64,000 bases of DNA from Paraspadella gotoi (Eukaryota; Chaetognatha): the NCBI GenBank assembly GCA_051294375.1, contig CM119270.1, positions 16,430,165 to 16,494,164 of the forward strand, read 5' to 3'. Below the pieces are notes generated by a model that did not search any database, was not told the DNA's origin, and worked only from the letters and a program-made list of their open reading frames with translations. Below are positions 1 to 11,269 of the stretch, piece by piece. How positions within the stretch are numbered: position 1 is the first letter of the stretch; every line of letters starts with the position of its first letter. Position numbers and translations under genes: made by a program.

Positions 1-50
1 AGAGAGAGAGAGAGGTCCGCAGCGGGGCATCGAAACTGGTGAGGCGGACA

Positions 51-90
<40 letters not shown>

Positions 91-91
91 A
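1..91. repeat. Short (AG)n tract followed by (GAC)n array
   Basis: Bases 1-14 are the end of an AG dinucleotide tract cut by the window edge. Bases 51-91 are a perfect GAC trinucleotide array of about 13 units. No gene is visible around it. These are the two microsatellite types that dominate the window. Confidence 0.9.
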
Positions 92-167
92 GTTGAATTT
101 ACATGAGAGAAACGAGGAATTTCGACTTCACGCGGTGAACGATTGTCCACGGATTTCAGTCGGTTAA

Positions 168-299
168 GATTCAGCTCCTATTCCTTTCTTTTTTCTCCTT
201 CCCCATCCTTTTTTCCTCTTTCCTCTATTTTGATTCAGCTCCTATTCTTTTCTTTTTTCTCCTACCCTATCCTTTTTTCCTCTTTCCTCTCTTTTGATT
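168..299. repeat. Tandem duplication of a 64-bp pyrimidine-rich unit
   Basis: Two head-to-tail copies start with GATTCAGCTCCTATTC at 168 and 232. They differ by a few substitutions. A third copy begins at 296 and degrades immediately. The strand is almost entirely C/T, so the phenylalanine- and serine-rich open frames across it (143-518) are composition artefacts. Confidence 0.85.
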
Positions 300-559
300 T
301 GTCTTTTCCGTTTTTCTCTTTTTTTATACATATTTTTCTTTTCCTTCTTCTATTTTCTTTCAATAATTTATCTGTCCTTTTATTTTTTTAAACTTTTAGC
401 ATCGTTTTTCTCCTCGCTCCTCCTTTTCTCTTTTCTTCTTTCTTTTTTTCCCAACGTCTCTTTTCCCTCCTTTTCCTCTTTCCTTTCCTCCATTTCATTT
501 TCTTTCCTCCCTTCTTAATAAAAATATCTCACATAGCCTCTCAACATCCAACCACACCG

Positions 560-690
560 CCCCGTCTTTTCCTTCTCTTTTCCTTCTCGTTTCCTTCTCT
601 TTTCTTTCTCTTTTCCTTCTCTTTTCCTTCTCTTTTGCTTCTCTTTTCCTTCTCTTTTCCTTCTCTTTTCTTTCTCTTCCCTTCGAAACC
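560..690. repeat. 12-bp minisatellite (CTTTTCCTTCTC)n
   Basis: About ten head-to-tail copies of CTTTTCCTTCTC with minor variants. It continues the pyrimidine-rich stretch from 170 onward. No coding potential. Confidence 0.85.
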
Positions 691-1007
691 GCGATTCTCC
701 GAGTTCAGCTTAGAATATTCAAAAGGCGCAGTGGGTGGGGATGAATAAAAGTTTCCAATGAATGAATAAATGAATCAAAGTAATTTTGAACGAAACAAAT
801 CATGAAGAATCCATAAATTGACGGGGAAGAGGTTGAAAACCACGAAACTCACTCTCTCTCTCTCTTCTCTCATCTCGCGTCTCTCTCTCTCTCGCCTCTC
901 TCTCTCCGTCTCATCTCCGGATCTCTCTCTCCAGTATCGACCGGCTCGACAGACGATCCGTCTTCCCGTGGTGAAGACGCCCTCCCTCGGGGCTTCAATG
1001 AGGGCGC

Positions 1008-1075
1008 CCCTAGTGTGACCTAATGTGACCCGATGCGCCCCGATTTGACCCGATGCGGTTCTTGGCCCCGATGCG
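1008..1075. repeat. Short imperfect repeat of GTGACCYRATG
   Basis: Variants of TGTGACCCGATG and CCCCGATGCG recur four to five times in under 70 bases, and GTGTGAC recurs again near 1090-1145. From about 1080 to 1800 I see no gene, RNA or mobile element; 1560-1670 is AT-rich. Confidence 0.55.
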
Positions 1076-1904
1076 ATTCTCTGTCGAGTGTGATCCTCTC
1101 CTACAGTGTGACCAGGAAGCTAAAACCGACGTCCCTTTAGTGTGACACGAAGTCGGGGGAAGAGAATGCAAAGTGATCACATTGATTTTTAAAATTTACT
1201 AGTTATGACGATCCTTTGTCCGACGAATCCTCTGCCCGATCAATGCCATTTCATCCTTCGCCCTTCTACCCTTTGTCCTTCCATCAACTGCTCGGCAAAG
1301 TGCAAACACAGTCACCCACGCTTCTGAGAAATCAAGGAATACCTCGTTCGAAGTCAATGGGTTCGTCGACCATGTGATTGCCATCTTCTCTCTCGTCCTC
1401 ATTCCGACAACCTGTGGTCATCACCATCATTTGACGATCGTCGTTTTCTGCGTCGTTGTTTTGTCGTTTTGTTTTCGTCATCGTCGTTTTTATCGTCGTC
1501 AGCTCTCGCCTTCGTGATCATTGATCAATTCCAGTCACGGTATTCGAGCCGAATCTTTCACCGATATAAATTAAACATTCTTAATTTTATTAATTTATTC
1601 ATTTAATTATTAATTATTAATTTATTTTATTATTTCTTAATTTTTTAAAAAATACCTAAATCTATTAATAATTTTAAGAGAAAGCTTCTCTTGTCACTCT
1701 AAACAAACAACATACGGCTTCTCTCCGTTTCTGATCAAACTCGATTTTTTTTTTTCTCTTTCGCCCCAAAAACTCCTCTCTGCTTCGGGGCCTGAATTTG
1801 GTCAAACGGCCTCCCTCGGTTCGCCTCATCAATCATGGCCTTTCTTCTTTCCCTCTTATCCTTCTTCCTCCTTCGTCTCTTCTGCTCGTCTCCCCTCTCT
1901 CTCT

Positions 1905-1907
1905 CTC

Positions 1908-1947
<40 letters not shown>

Positions 1948-1950
1948 TCT
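1905..1950. repeat. (TC)n microsatellite
   Basis: An uninterrupted CT dinucleotide run flanked by C/T-rich sequence. Downstream, 2174-2407 and 2652-2930 are ordinary AT-rich sequence between N gaps with no recognisable gene. Confidence 0.9.
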
Positions 1951-3460
1951 CTGCTCTCTCTCTCTCGTCCTCCATCTTCCTTCACCGCTCCACGATGGTT
2001 CCTGCTCCCCCGTTGGATTTGTTCCAGTTGTCTGTCAATTCCTTTCTTCTCGGCCAAGGACAAGAGGGCCGGGCTGTGCGGTTGGGGGCGAGATTTCGAG
2101 AGAAGGGAGGAAGAGGAGCGAGATATATGAATAAGATGGAAGGTAGGTNNNNNNNNNNNNNNNNNNNNNNNNNAAAGACAGTCCAGAAAGTCCGAACGTG
2201 AGGAAATCGTGATTCTCACAGTTTTAAATATACGGTAAGTTAAAATATTGTATGCTGTGAAAATACTGGTGATTCGGGTGAACGGGTGATTCGAACTGTG
2301 AAGTGAAGCGAAGAGTCGGAGCGTGAAATTCGGCGAAGGATTTGAGCCAATTAGCGGAATCTGATTCGGACAGATGAATGAACTCGAGTCGGTGCCACTT
2401 GTCAATGNNNNNNNNNNNNNNNNNNNNNNNNNNNNNNNNNNNNNNNNNNNNNNNNNNNNNNNNNNNNNNNNNNNNNNNNNNNNNNNNNNNNNNNNNNNNN
2501 NNNNNNNNNNNNNNNNNNNNNNNNNNNNNNNNNNNNNNNNNNNNNNNNNNNNNNNNNNNNNNNNNNNNNNNNNNNNNNNNNNNNNNNNNNNNNNNNNNNN
2601 NNNNNNNNNNNNNNNNNNNNNNNNNNNNNNNNNNNNNNNNNNNNNNNNNNNCTGAAATTTTTTTGAACTTTTAAAAATTCGGAAAAAAAAGTTATTTTAT
2701 TGTAATCAGCCAGATTTTACTTCCGTAATCTCTCAGTTACATATTGTTAACCATACTTCCACACTTTGCTCTCACACTTTTTCTCATTCACTCCCATCTT
2801 TCACAGTCACCGTTATTTCGGTAAATGACCACGAAATCCGTTTTTGTCTCGAATTCCAGATTCAATTGAATTTTCGACGCCAATCAATAAAACTCGTGAT
2901 TATTCTCTCGAGAGGCATCTCTCACTCTCTCTCTCTCTCTCTCTCTCTCTCNNNNNNNNNNNNNNNNNNNNNNNNNNNNNNNNNNNNNNNNNNNNNNNNN
3001 NNNNNNNNNNNNNNNNNNNNNNNNNNNNNNNNNNNNNNNNNNNNNNNNNNNNNNNNNNNNNNNNNNNNNNNNNNNNNNNNNNNNNNNNNNNNNNNNNNNN
3101 NNNNNNNNNNNNNNNNNNNNNNNNNNNNNNNNNNNNNNNNNNNNNNNNNNNNNNNNNNNNNNNNNNNNNNNNNNNNNNNNNNNNNNNNNNNNNNNNNNNN
3201 NNNNNNNNNNNNNNNNNNNNNNNNNNNNNNNNNNNNNNNNNNNNNNNNNNNNNNNNNNNNNNNNNNNNNGTCGGCGGTGGTCAATTCCGACAAGGAAGTA
3301 TTACGATTTAAATATTGATTTCTTGATATTACCACTTACGCCATGCAATACAATAATACGAGGTAAGCTTAAATTTATTTATGTAGGGTTAAACATTATT
3401 TCATATAGTATTTTTTACAATAAATAGAATTTATATTTTTTATATTTTTAAACACCACAA

Positions 3461-3533
3461 GGCCTTGTGGCGCAATGGATAACGCGTCTGACTACGGATC
3501 AGAAGATTCCAGGTTCGAATCCTGGCAAGGTCG
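3461..3533 (+). tRNA. tRNA-Arg(ACG)
   Basis: A 73-nt gene with a complete cloverleaf. The 7-bp acceptor stem GGCCTTG/CAAGGTC contains one G-U pair. The anticodon arm TCTGA-CTACGGA-TCAGA places anticodon ACG at positions 34-36. The T arm is CCAGG-TTCGAAT-CCTGG and the discriminator base is G. The body closely resembles metazoan tRNA-Arg(ACG). A TTTTCTTTT run after the gene is a plausible RNA polymerase III terminator. It is the first of three related copies within 340 bp. Confidence 0.95.
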
Positions 3534-3587
3534 TTTTCTTTTCATCCTCATAATTAGCAACTCACATTTTTATTTGTTATCAAGCTA

Positions 3588-3659
3588 AGCCTTGTGACAC
3601 AATGAATAAAGCGTCTTATTACACAGCGAAACAGTCCTTTCTGGAATACTGATTATGTA
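3588..3659 (+). pseudogene. Decayed tRNA-Arg(ACG) copy
   Basis: This lies between the two intact genes. It keeps the acceptor and D-arm outline (AGCCTTGTGACACAATGAAT followed by AAGCGTCTTATTAC). The anticodon stem is broken (TACACAGCG instead of TACGGATCAG) and the T arm has lost CCAGG pairing, so it cannot fold as a functional tRNA. It is probably an old tandem duplicate. Confidence 0.75.
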
Positions 3660-3726
3660 AATTATTTAGCTATTTTGTTTTTTGTTTTCAAATCAAATTT
3701 TTAAGCTAATTTTCCAAGCTTGTGCA

Positions 3727-3799
3727 GGCCTTGTGGCGCAATGGACAACGCGTCTGACTACGGATCAGAAGATTCCAGGTTCGAATCCTGGCAAGGTCA
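3727..3799 (+). tRNA. tRNA-Arg(ACG), second copy
   Basis: Identical to the copy at 3461 except for one D-loop change (GGAT to GGAC) and an A rather than G discriminator base. All stems are intact and the anticodon is ACG. A T-rich terminator follows (CTTCGTTTTTTTT). The flanks differ from those of the first copy, so the duplication is local but not recent in the spacers. Confidence 0.95.
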
Positions 3800-3995
3800 C
3801 TTCGTTTTTTTTATTCGCCTTCAAGCGAAAGTTCGGGAAAAACGAGAATAATAAAAACGTCTTCTTATCTTTGACCGACAGAGGGAAGCCTCGCCTCGGA
3901 TGTTTGACCACAAACAAACCATCTCGAAAATCTTTTTAAGCCTCGACTCTAAGCCTCGAGCTTTGGCCTCTCTATCTCTCTTTCTCTTTCTTCCT

Positions 3996-4112
<117 letters not shown>

Positions 4113-4231
4113 GTCATAATCTCTCGGCCAGTGAAGAGCCTCTTCTTCCCTTCGTCGAGTGGAAACAGAAGGATAAAAGGATTTTCAGTTTTTCTTCCTT
4201 CGATTCCGGGATTTGCATTCGATGTGGCCAA

Positions 4232-4690
4232 GACGACGACGACGACGACAACGACGTTCAATACGACGATGATGACGACAACGACGCCGTTGATGACGAC
4301 GACGACGAGGATGACTATTAGGAAAAGGACGACGTCAACAATGACAACGACGATGATGATGACGAAGATTACGACGATGACGAGGAATGACACGGACTAC
4401 GACGACGTGGTGACAATCGGAAATGATGACCTCAATAAAAGAGATGACAGCGAGGATGACGTCCACAATGACGACTACAAAGATGTCGTTGTGGCATGTC
4501 GCCGGCATCTATGATGTCCAACAACTACCATGATGTCCAAGAATATGGCGATGGAGACGAAAACGATGACGACACAGATAATAAAGATGACAAAGATGAT
4601 GACGAAAATGACGATGACAACAACGACGACGAGGGCAGCGAAGAAGACGATGAGAACGACGACGACATTGACCGCGGTGACGAAATCATG

Positions 4691-4725
<35 letters not shown>

Positions 4726-4727
4726 AG
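4232..4727. repeat. Degenerate GAC/GAT trinucleotide-rich tract
   Basis: Half a kilobase built from GACGAC, GATGAC and GACAAC codon-sized units, ending in a purer (GAC)n array at 4690-4725. The forward frames are open here and would read as acidic Asp/Asn-rich or Thr/Met-rich low-complexity chains. I regard these as repeat artefacts because no splice or initiation context supports them. Confidence 0.8.
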
Positions 4728-4739
4728 AAAATCTCTTCC

Positions 4740-5193
4740 TTAGAAATTCAGTGAGAGTAGGTGGGCGTGGCTTTGACGGAGATTATTGGACGGTGAAGGG
4801 AGGTGGAGATGAAATTGAGGGTGGTCTCGTTTGGGAGGGGGGAGGTGGAGAAAGCGTGAAACGAAGTCCATTGAAAGCAAAGATATTTTGGTGAAGCTTG
4901 GCTCAGTCACGGCGGAGCTCACCTTTTTATTCTTTCACAGAGAAGTCGTTATATTACGGAGTGCCAATGGTTTTCGGTAAATATCCAGCGCTTTAAAACG
5001 GTATTTGTCAAATCCTATAAGTTTTGAATGAATGCAAACAAAGAAAAATTTAAATGATCCGCACGTCATGCTTTAACAGAACTCACTAACTTTCATTTTC
5101 ACAAAAAAGTCAAACTCAACCCGATGACTACGCATCTGGCGCCGCGCTGCATCTTGAGTCTTGACCAGTTTTAATATAACCGGGATACGGCTC
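4740..5193. other. No gene seen; unique sequence up to the 537-bp gap
   Basis: Mixed-composition DNA without recognisable features. The last bases before the gap (TTTTAATATAACCGGGA at 5169-5185) resemble GTTTAATATAACCGGGA at about 7555, just beyond the palindrome on the far side of the gap. Confidence 0.5.
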
Positions 5194-6030
5194 NNNNNNN
5201 NNNNNNNNNNNNNNNNNNNNNNNNNNNNNNNNNNNNNNNNNNNNNNNNNNNNNNNNNNNNNNNNNNNNNNNNNNNNNNNNNNNNNNNNNNNNNNNNNNNN
5301 NNNNNNNNNNNNNNNNNNNNNNNNNNNNNNNNNNNNNNNNNNNNNNNNNNNNNNNNNNNNNNNNNNNNNNNNNNNNNNNNNNNNNNNNNNNNNNNNNNNN
5401 NNNNNNNNNNNNNNNNNNNNNNNNNNNNNNNNNNNNNNNNNNNNNNNNNNNNNNNNNNNNNNNNNNNNNNNNNNNNNNNNNNNNNNNNNNNNNNNNNNNN
5501 NNNNNNNNNNNNNNNNNNNNNNNNNNNNNNNNNNNNNNNNNNNNNNNNNNNNNNNNNNNNNNNNNNNNNNNNNNNNNNNNNNNNNNNNNNNNNNNNNNNN
5601 NNNNNNNNNNNNNNNNNNNNNNNNNNNNNNNNNNNNNNNNNNNNNNNNNNNNNNNNNNNNNNNNNNNNNNNNNNNNNNNNNNNNNNNNNNNNNNNNNNNN
5701 NNNNNNNNNNNNNNNNNNNNNNNNNNNNNNGTATTCATCATCGGCGGATGTCGCCCGTCATAAAAGGTTATCAGTCTCCCTAATCACGCCGTATTCACGT
5801 CCAACGGACGGACGGAGGGACGGACGGCCGTACTAAGGAATGGCCATCGACGAGGGAACTCTTTGGCTAGCTCCCTCCGGCTCCATTCTTCATTTGCTCC
5901 AGCCGTGTGGCTTAGTTCTTTCCGCTCCACTCTTTCTTTTTCCTTCCAACTCTTTGATTCCTCTTCTCTCTCTCTTTCTGTTTACGTTTTTTTTCCGTCT
6001 TTAATTTTCTTTATACTTAAGTCTTAAGTC

Positions 6031-6131
6031 ATGAAATTGGTACAACCAATGTAGAAATTATCAATTCATTTAATAAATAAGCTATCTTGCCCCTTACTTT
6101 GGACAGGCTTTGATTGTTTAAGGCCTCCATC
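6031..6131 (+). repeat. Interspersed repeat family R1, copy 1
   Basis: About 100 bp beginning ATGAAATTGGTACAACCAAT and continuing through AATAAATAAGCTATCTTGCC to TTAAGGCCTCCATC. Related copies are at 7161-7260 (other palindrome arm, reverse), 21188-21240 (truncated), 23356-23425 (reverse) and 42320-42420. Dispersed copies in both orientations imply a mobile-element fragment, possibly a retroelement 3' end because of the AATAAA-like core. The family is not identified. Confidence 0.75.
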
Positions 6132-6637
6132 TTCTTTCTTCTTTCTTTGTTTAGAGAGAGAGAGAGAGAGGCCGGTGGTAAGTCGCCTCAATACCTTCTT
6201 TCCTTTTCATTCAACTTTCCTCTGGCGTTTTTCTTTCTCAACTAGAATTCTGTTCCTACTTTTTTTTCTTCCTTTCTCCTTTATTCTTTATCTTCCACCA
6301 AATTTCATGCTTTTTTCTTTCACTTTCTTTTTTATCTTTTTCTATCTTTCTCTCCTTTTTCCTCCAATTTTTTTAAATTTTTTTATTTTTATTGTAGTTT
6401 TTTTTTAAATTCCATTTCAGAACTTCTTTTCCCCGAGATCTTTTTTCTCTTTTTTCTCCTTCTCCATTATTCTCTTTTCTACCTTCCTCTATTTCTCCAT
6501 CTTTCCTTTCTTTTCCTACCTTTTATCGTTTCCCCTTTCATAAAATCACCCTCAGGGAAGTGAAACCACCCTTCCTTTCTCCCACTCCATCCCTCCCACT
6601 CTCTCTCTCTCTCTCTCTCTCTCTGGTAGCGTTGAGG

Positions 6638-6697
<60 letters not shown>

Positions 6698-7160
6698 GGA
6701 GAGAGGATGGGAGGTGGGGAGAAAGGAAGGGTGGTTTCACTTCCCTGAGGGTGATTTTATGAGAGGGGGAACGATTAAAAGGTAGGAAAAGAAAGGAAAG
6801 ATGGAAGAATAGAGGAAAGGTAGAAAGAGAATAATGGAGAAGGAGAAAAAAGAGAAAAAGATCTCGGAGGAAAGAAGTTCTGAAATGGAAATTTAAAAAA
6901 AATACAATAAAATAAAAAAATTTAAAAAAATTGGAGGAAAAAGGAGAGAAAGATAGAAAAAGATAAAAAAGAAAGATGGAAAGAAAAAAGAGAAATTTGT
7001 GGAAGATAAAGAATAAAGGACGGAAAGGAAGAAAAAAAAGTAGGAACAGAATTTTAGTGACGAAGAAAACGCCAGAGGAAAGTTGAATGAAAGAAAGAGG
7101 TATTGAGCGACTTACCACCGGCCTCTCTCTCTCTCTCTCTAACAAAGGAAAGAAGAAAGA

Positions 7161-7260
7161 AGATGGAGGCTTAACAATCAAGCCTGTCCAAAGTAAGGGC
7201 AAGAAGCTTATTTTATTTAAAATGAATTGATAATTCTCTACATGGTTTGTACCAATTTCA
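7161..7260 (-). repeat. Interspersed repeat family R1, mirror copy in palindrome
   Basis: Reverse complement of the 6031 copy carried in the right arm of the palindrome, from GATGGAGGC to TACCAATTTCA. It is not an independent insertion if the palindrome arose by inverted duplication. Confidence 0.75.
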
Positions 7261-7616
7261 GACTTAAGAACTTAAGTATACAAGAATTTAAAGACGGAAA
7301 AAAAACGTAAACAGAAAGAGAGAGAGAAGAGGAATCAAAGAGTTGGAAGGAAAAAGAAGAGTGGAGCGAAGAACTAAGCACACGGCTGGAGCAAATGAAG
7401 TAATGGAGCCGGAGGAGCTAGCCAAAGAGTTCCCTCGTCGATGGCCATTCCTTAGTACGGCCCGTCGTCCCTCCGTCCGTCCGTGGACGTGAATACGGCG
7501 TGATTAGGGAGACTGATATCCTTTTATGACGGGCGACATCCGCGATGATGATACGTTTAATATAACCGGGAACGGTCCATTGGACGCTCGATTGGCCGGT
7601 CAAAAAGGAAGAGAGA

Positions 7617-7620
7617 GCGA

Positions 7621-7651
<31 letters not shown>

Positions 7652-7712
7652 GAGGAGAGAGAGAGAGAGAGATATGAAATAAAACGAGAACCCGAAGAGA
7701 ATAAAAAAAAAT

Positions 7713-7799
<87 letters not shown>
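7617..7799. repeat. Compound (GA)n block with an internal duplication
   Basis: Two GA-rich blocks, each followed by a similar ATATGAAATAAA...GAATAAAAAAAA segment (about 7671-7712 and 7798-7832). A short unit therefore appears to be duplicated together with its microsatellite. Confidence 0.85.
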
Positions 7800-7800
<1 letters not shown>

Positions 7801-7832
7801 TGAAATAAAGCTAGAAAGGAGAATAAAAAAAA

Positions 7833-8600
7833 AGAAGGTCGATGTCCAAATTTGGCATTTTATTCGGTCACGGCGTTTGGCGGCGTCGCTGGAAATGATA
7901 CGTCATTAAAAGCGATTAATGGTTGCATCGAAAGTCGCTGGTGGCGAATGCAAAAGGGGGGGCGTGGGGGGGGGGCGAGGAAAGAAGTTGCAACATGTGC
8001 GGGGAGTTATAACTTTCATGGTCAGACTCAAAAGAAAATTGGCAGCGCGCGCCAGNNNNNNNNNNNNNNNNNNNNNNNNNCGTTTTATATCCCATTCCGA
8101 CTTCTCTCGAGGCCAGTTCCGAGTTTGGAAGTGAGAGAGGCCCGAGGGTCGTCGTGCCTCCTCCCTTTCTTCCTCCACCTTCCTCATTCTCCTCTCTCTT
8201 CCTCCCGTTCCTCCCTTTCCTCCCTCGGGTCGCATTGCCTCCTACCCAAAATGACTCTATTACGCTCCGCCGTTTATCCGCCAGGCTTCCCCTTCTTTCT
8301 TTCTTTTCTTCTTTTCACCTTTCTTTTTATTCCTACCTTCCTTTTCTCATACTCAATGGTTTCTTTCCTTTAATTTGTATGTTTTTTCTATTTTTCTTTG
8401 TACATATTTTCTATCAACTTGTATCGTTTTAAAATTCTTCTCTAATTCTTCCTCTATCTGCCCCTTCTCCTTTTCTCTTTTCCTACCTTTTCTTTCCTCC
8501 TCCTCCTCCTCCTCCTCCTCCTCCTCCTCCTCCCTCATTTTCCAGGTCGAACTTAAAACGAGTCGGACGAAGAATTTCCTTCTTTCGCCGAGACTTTTAT
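7833..8600. other. No gene seen; pyrimidine-rich tract with (CCT)14
   Basis: After G-rich sequence at 7955-7980 and a 25-N gap (8056-8080), 8150-8540 is dominated by C/T on the + strand. It includes a (CCT)n array at 8492-8533. Open frames here are low-complexity Pro/Ser/Phe or Glu/Arg chains. I see no splice-supported exon. Confidence 0.6.

Positions 8601-8652
<52 letters not shown>
8601..8652. repeat. (GA)n microsatellite
   Basis: Uninterrupted GA run of about 52 bases, ending at GACGAGAG. Nothing recognisable lies between 8655 and 8890. 8895-9060 is a degenerate CTTT tract with three copies of CTTTCTTTGGTT. Confidence 0.9.
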
Positions 8653-8653
<1 letters not shown>

Positions 8654-9200
8654 GAGAGTTGTTCAGGACGAGAGGCGGAGAGAAGCAGGTAGGTTGGGTG
8701 GGGGACGAGGTGGGTGAAAAGTGGAAATTGGGGTGGTTTAAAAGAGGGGGTCAGTTCTGAGGCTAATAGGGTAGTAGGAGTCAGATGTTTGTTAGAAACT
8801 TAGTATACAGATGGTTAATGGTTAATGGTTATACATTATACAGATATATACAGATGGTTAATAGAAACTATAATATCTTTCTCTCTTTTTTGCTTGCTTG
8901 ATTTCTTTCTTTGGTTCTTTCTTTGGTTCTTTCTTTGGTTCAATATTTAATTCTTTCTTTCTTTGTTTCTTTCTTTCAATCTTTCTGTTATCCTTTCTTT
9001 CTTACTCTCTTTCTTTCTATCCTTCTTTCAATCTTTCTTTTTTTCTTTCTTTCTGTCCCTCTCTCTATCCATTTTTCTCTTGCATTGGATGAGGATGAAT
9101 AAAAACCTTTGATGAATTTTTGATCGACTTGGATGTCGTAATAAACGACACCGAAGATCTTTGTAGTTTGACCTCTTGTCCCTTCTTGCCGTTGCTCAAT

Positions 9201-9300
<100 letters not shown>

Positions 9301-9339
9301 CGTCGGTCCGGATCAAAGGGAGTCAAAAGATTGAAAGAC

Positions 9340-9510
9340 TTCGCTTGTCACGTGATCGCCACGTAAACTATCACGTGACTGCGGTCAATATTCACGTCAG
9401 TTTCCCCGCGAGGCGAACACATCGAACGCAGCCTGATTCTCTTCTACCGCGCACGCGCGTGCCGAGGAAAGTCACGCGACTTCGGGATCGAAATCCACGT
9501 TGACTTTCCT
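9340..9510. promoter_or_regulatory. CpG-rich patch with two TCACGTGA E-boxes
   Basis: TCACGTGA occurs at 9348-9355 and again at 9371-9378, 23 bp apart, with a further TTCACGTCA at about 9390. CpG density is high (CGCGCACGCGCGTG near 9450). TCACGTGA is the palindromic core bound by MITF/TFE- and USF-type bHLH-ZIP factors in animals. Paired sites in a CpG patch suggest a promoter or enhancer. No adjacent exon is recognisable, so direction and target are unknown. Confidence 0.4.
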
Positions 9511-9607
9511 TTGAGGCGTTGATTTGCGTCAAAGAGGTGGAAGGGGGGCGGAGAGGGGGGTGGAGGCGCGGAGCGGATTCTAAGGACTCTGTAAGGATCT
9601 CGCCGAC

Positions 9608-9610
<3 letters not shown>

Positions 9611-9669
<59 letters not shown>

Positions 9670-9690
9670 CCTCCTCTCCCTCTCTCTCTC
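9611..9690. repeat. (TC)n microsatellite
   Basis: CT run slightly interrupted near 9660-9690. 9700-10230 beyond it is G/A-rich single-copy-looking DNA without a gene; 10020-10095 is GGA-rich. Confidence 0.9.
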
Positions 9691-10232
9691 CCTTTCGCGG
9701 GTTCAACCCGGGGTCATTGACTCAGGCTTTTGGGTTCGATCGCCGATGGCGGGAAAAGGCGAAATGGGGTAAGGCGGAATCGTGGCAGGGTAAGTGTTGG
9801 TTAGGGAGAAGATAAAAGAAAAAGAGGGTTTGAGAGATTTTGATATTCAACCGGAAAAGTAGCAAAAATCAGGTCAAACTTTGAGGAAGTAACTGTTGAA
9901 AAAGTAGGGATTATTAAAGGCACAGGAAAAAACGAAAGTAAAGAGCATGTGAACGGCATGTGAAAGGTGAGTAAATAATAGAAAAGTACGAAGTATAAAG
10001 ATGTACAATTGATTTAACTCAACGAAAGAAACGAAAGGAGGGAGGAGGAACAGAAGGAGGAGGAAGAGGAGGAGAAGGAGGAGGAAAAGCAGTGAATTAA
10101 ATCCGGAGGAGAAAAGCGGAAATCACTCGAGGATTCGGTGAAAGGTTCACGATTACGTCTCGGGTTTTGGTCAGTGAATTCTTCTGTGAATTCGTCAAGG
10201 TCTCCTCGTTGGGCGTGACGTGACTACGACCC

Positions 10233-10245
10233 TCGTCGTCGTCGT

Positions 10246-10277
<32 letters not shown>

Positions 10278-10278
10278 C
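10233..10278. repeat. (GTC)n trinucleotide array
   Basis: About fifteen GTC units with one interruption (TTC). 10280-10545 after it holds no recognisable feature. Confidence 0.9.
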
Positions 10279-10548
10279 GATGGATTTTCCAGTTCGTGAA
10301 AATTTTACGGTCAAAAGAAAAGAGAGAGGGAGGAAGTGGAAGGAAAAGAGGAAGTAAAGAGGAAGGGGTTATATTAAGGGAGGTAGGAATGGAGGAAGTT
10401 TGAACGGAGGAAGAATTGCGAGAAAAAAAAAGTATCGCGAAAGTAGAAAAATGTAAAATAAGGTATGAACGGAAGAAATTGTTTGGAAGAAATGGTATTT
10501 ACGTTAATTCAAATGTTTTATCAAAAAATTATTCATAAAATTTCCCTT

Positions 10549-10579
10549 TTTTCTCTCTCTCTCTCTCGTCCTCTCTCTC

Positions 10580-10629
<50 letters not shown>

Positions 10630-10650
10630 TTCTCTCTCTCTCTCTCTCAC
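10549..10650. repeat. (TC)n microsatellite
   Basis: Interrupted CT tract. The sequence from 10650 to 11140 has no recognisable gene; 10900-11140 is T-rich. Confidence 0.9.
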
Positions 10651-11141
10651 CTCTAATCGAATGAGTACAACATAAACGAATGCGAGAGCGAATAACCATG
10701 AATCTGTGGGTCAGTCGAGCGGAACCGACGGAGATAATGAGTTCTCAGGTGATGGAATTCCCGAAACGGGGTCAGGGGGAAGATGGGGGGGGGCGGAGAG
10801 GGGCGAGAGATTGAAAGGGTGAGGGTGGCAAATATCTGGTAATCGTACGGGTAGGTTCAAGGTAGGATAGGGGTGGTGAGTTCACAAAAATAAATCGCTC
10901 CTTCTCTCCTTCTTTGTCTTTTTTTTCCTCTTTAAAAGTTTGATTTCTCTTCTTTTCTATTGTTTTCCTATTTTTTCTTTCCATAATTATTTTTTCTTTT
11001 TCTTTTTTTTTCCTTTTTTCTTTTTTTCCTCTTTAATTCTTTCCATCATTTTTAATTTTTCTTTGAATCATTTCTTTCCTTCTTTCTTTCCTTTTGTTTT
11101 CTTTCTTTACTTATTTCTTTCTTTCCTTTCTTTCTCATTTG

Positions 11142-11269
<128 letters not shown>

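Larger units (their letters stand above)
5731..7556. repeat. 1.8-kb near-perfect palindrome (inverted repeat)
   Basis: The left arm, starting at the gap edge (5731), is matched in reverse complement by the right arm ending near 7556. The axis lies near 6647. Anchor pairs: CGAGGGAACTCTTTGGCTAG at 5851 against its complement at 7418-7437, and CAGGGAAGTG at 6553 against CACTTCCCTG at 6738. The arms differ mainly by scattered one-base indels. The centre is a (TC)n tract followed by a (GA)n tract (about 6600-6690). It contains no transposase-like reading frame. It may be a genuine fold-back structure or an artefact of a fold-back read. Confidence 0.9.

Noticed and set aside
5731-7556. DNA transposon with long terminal inverted repeats
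   Set aside because: No transposase frame, no target-site duplication visible, and the arms meet in a microsatellite; a fold-back artefact or palindrome fits better.
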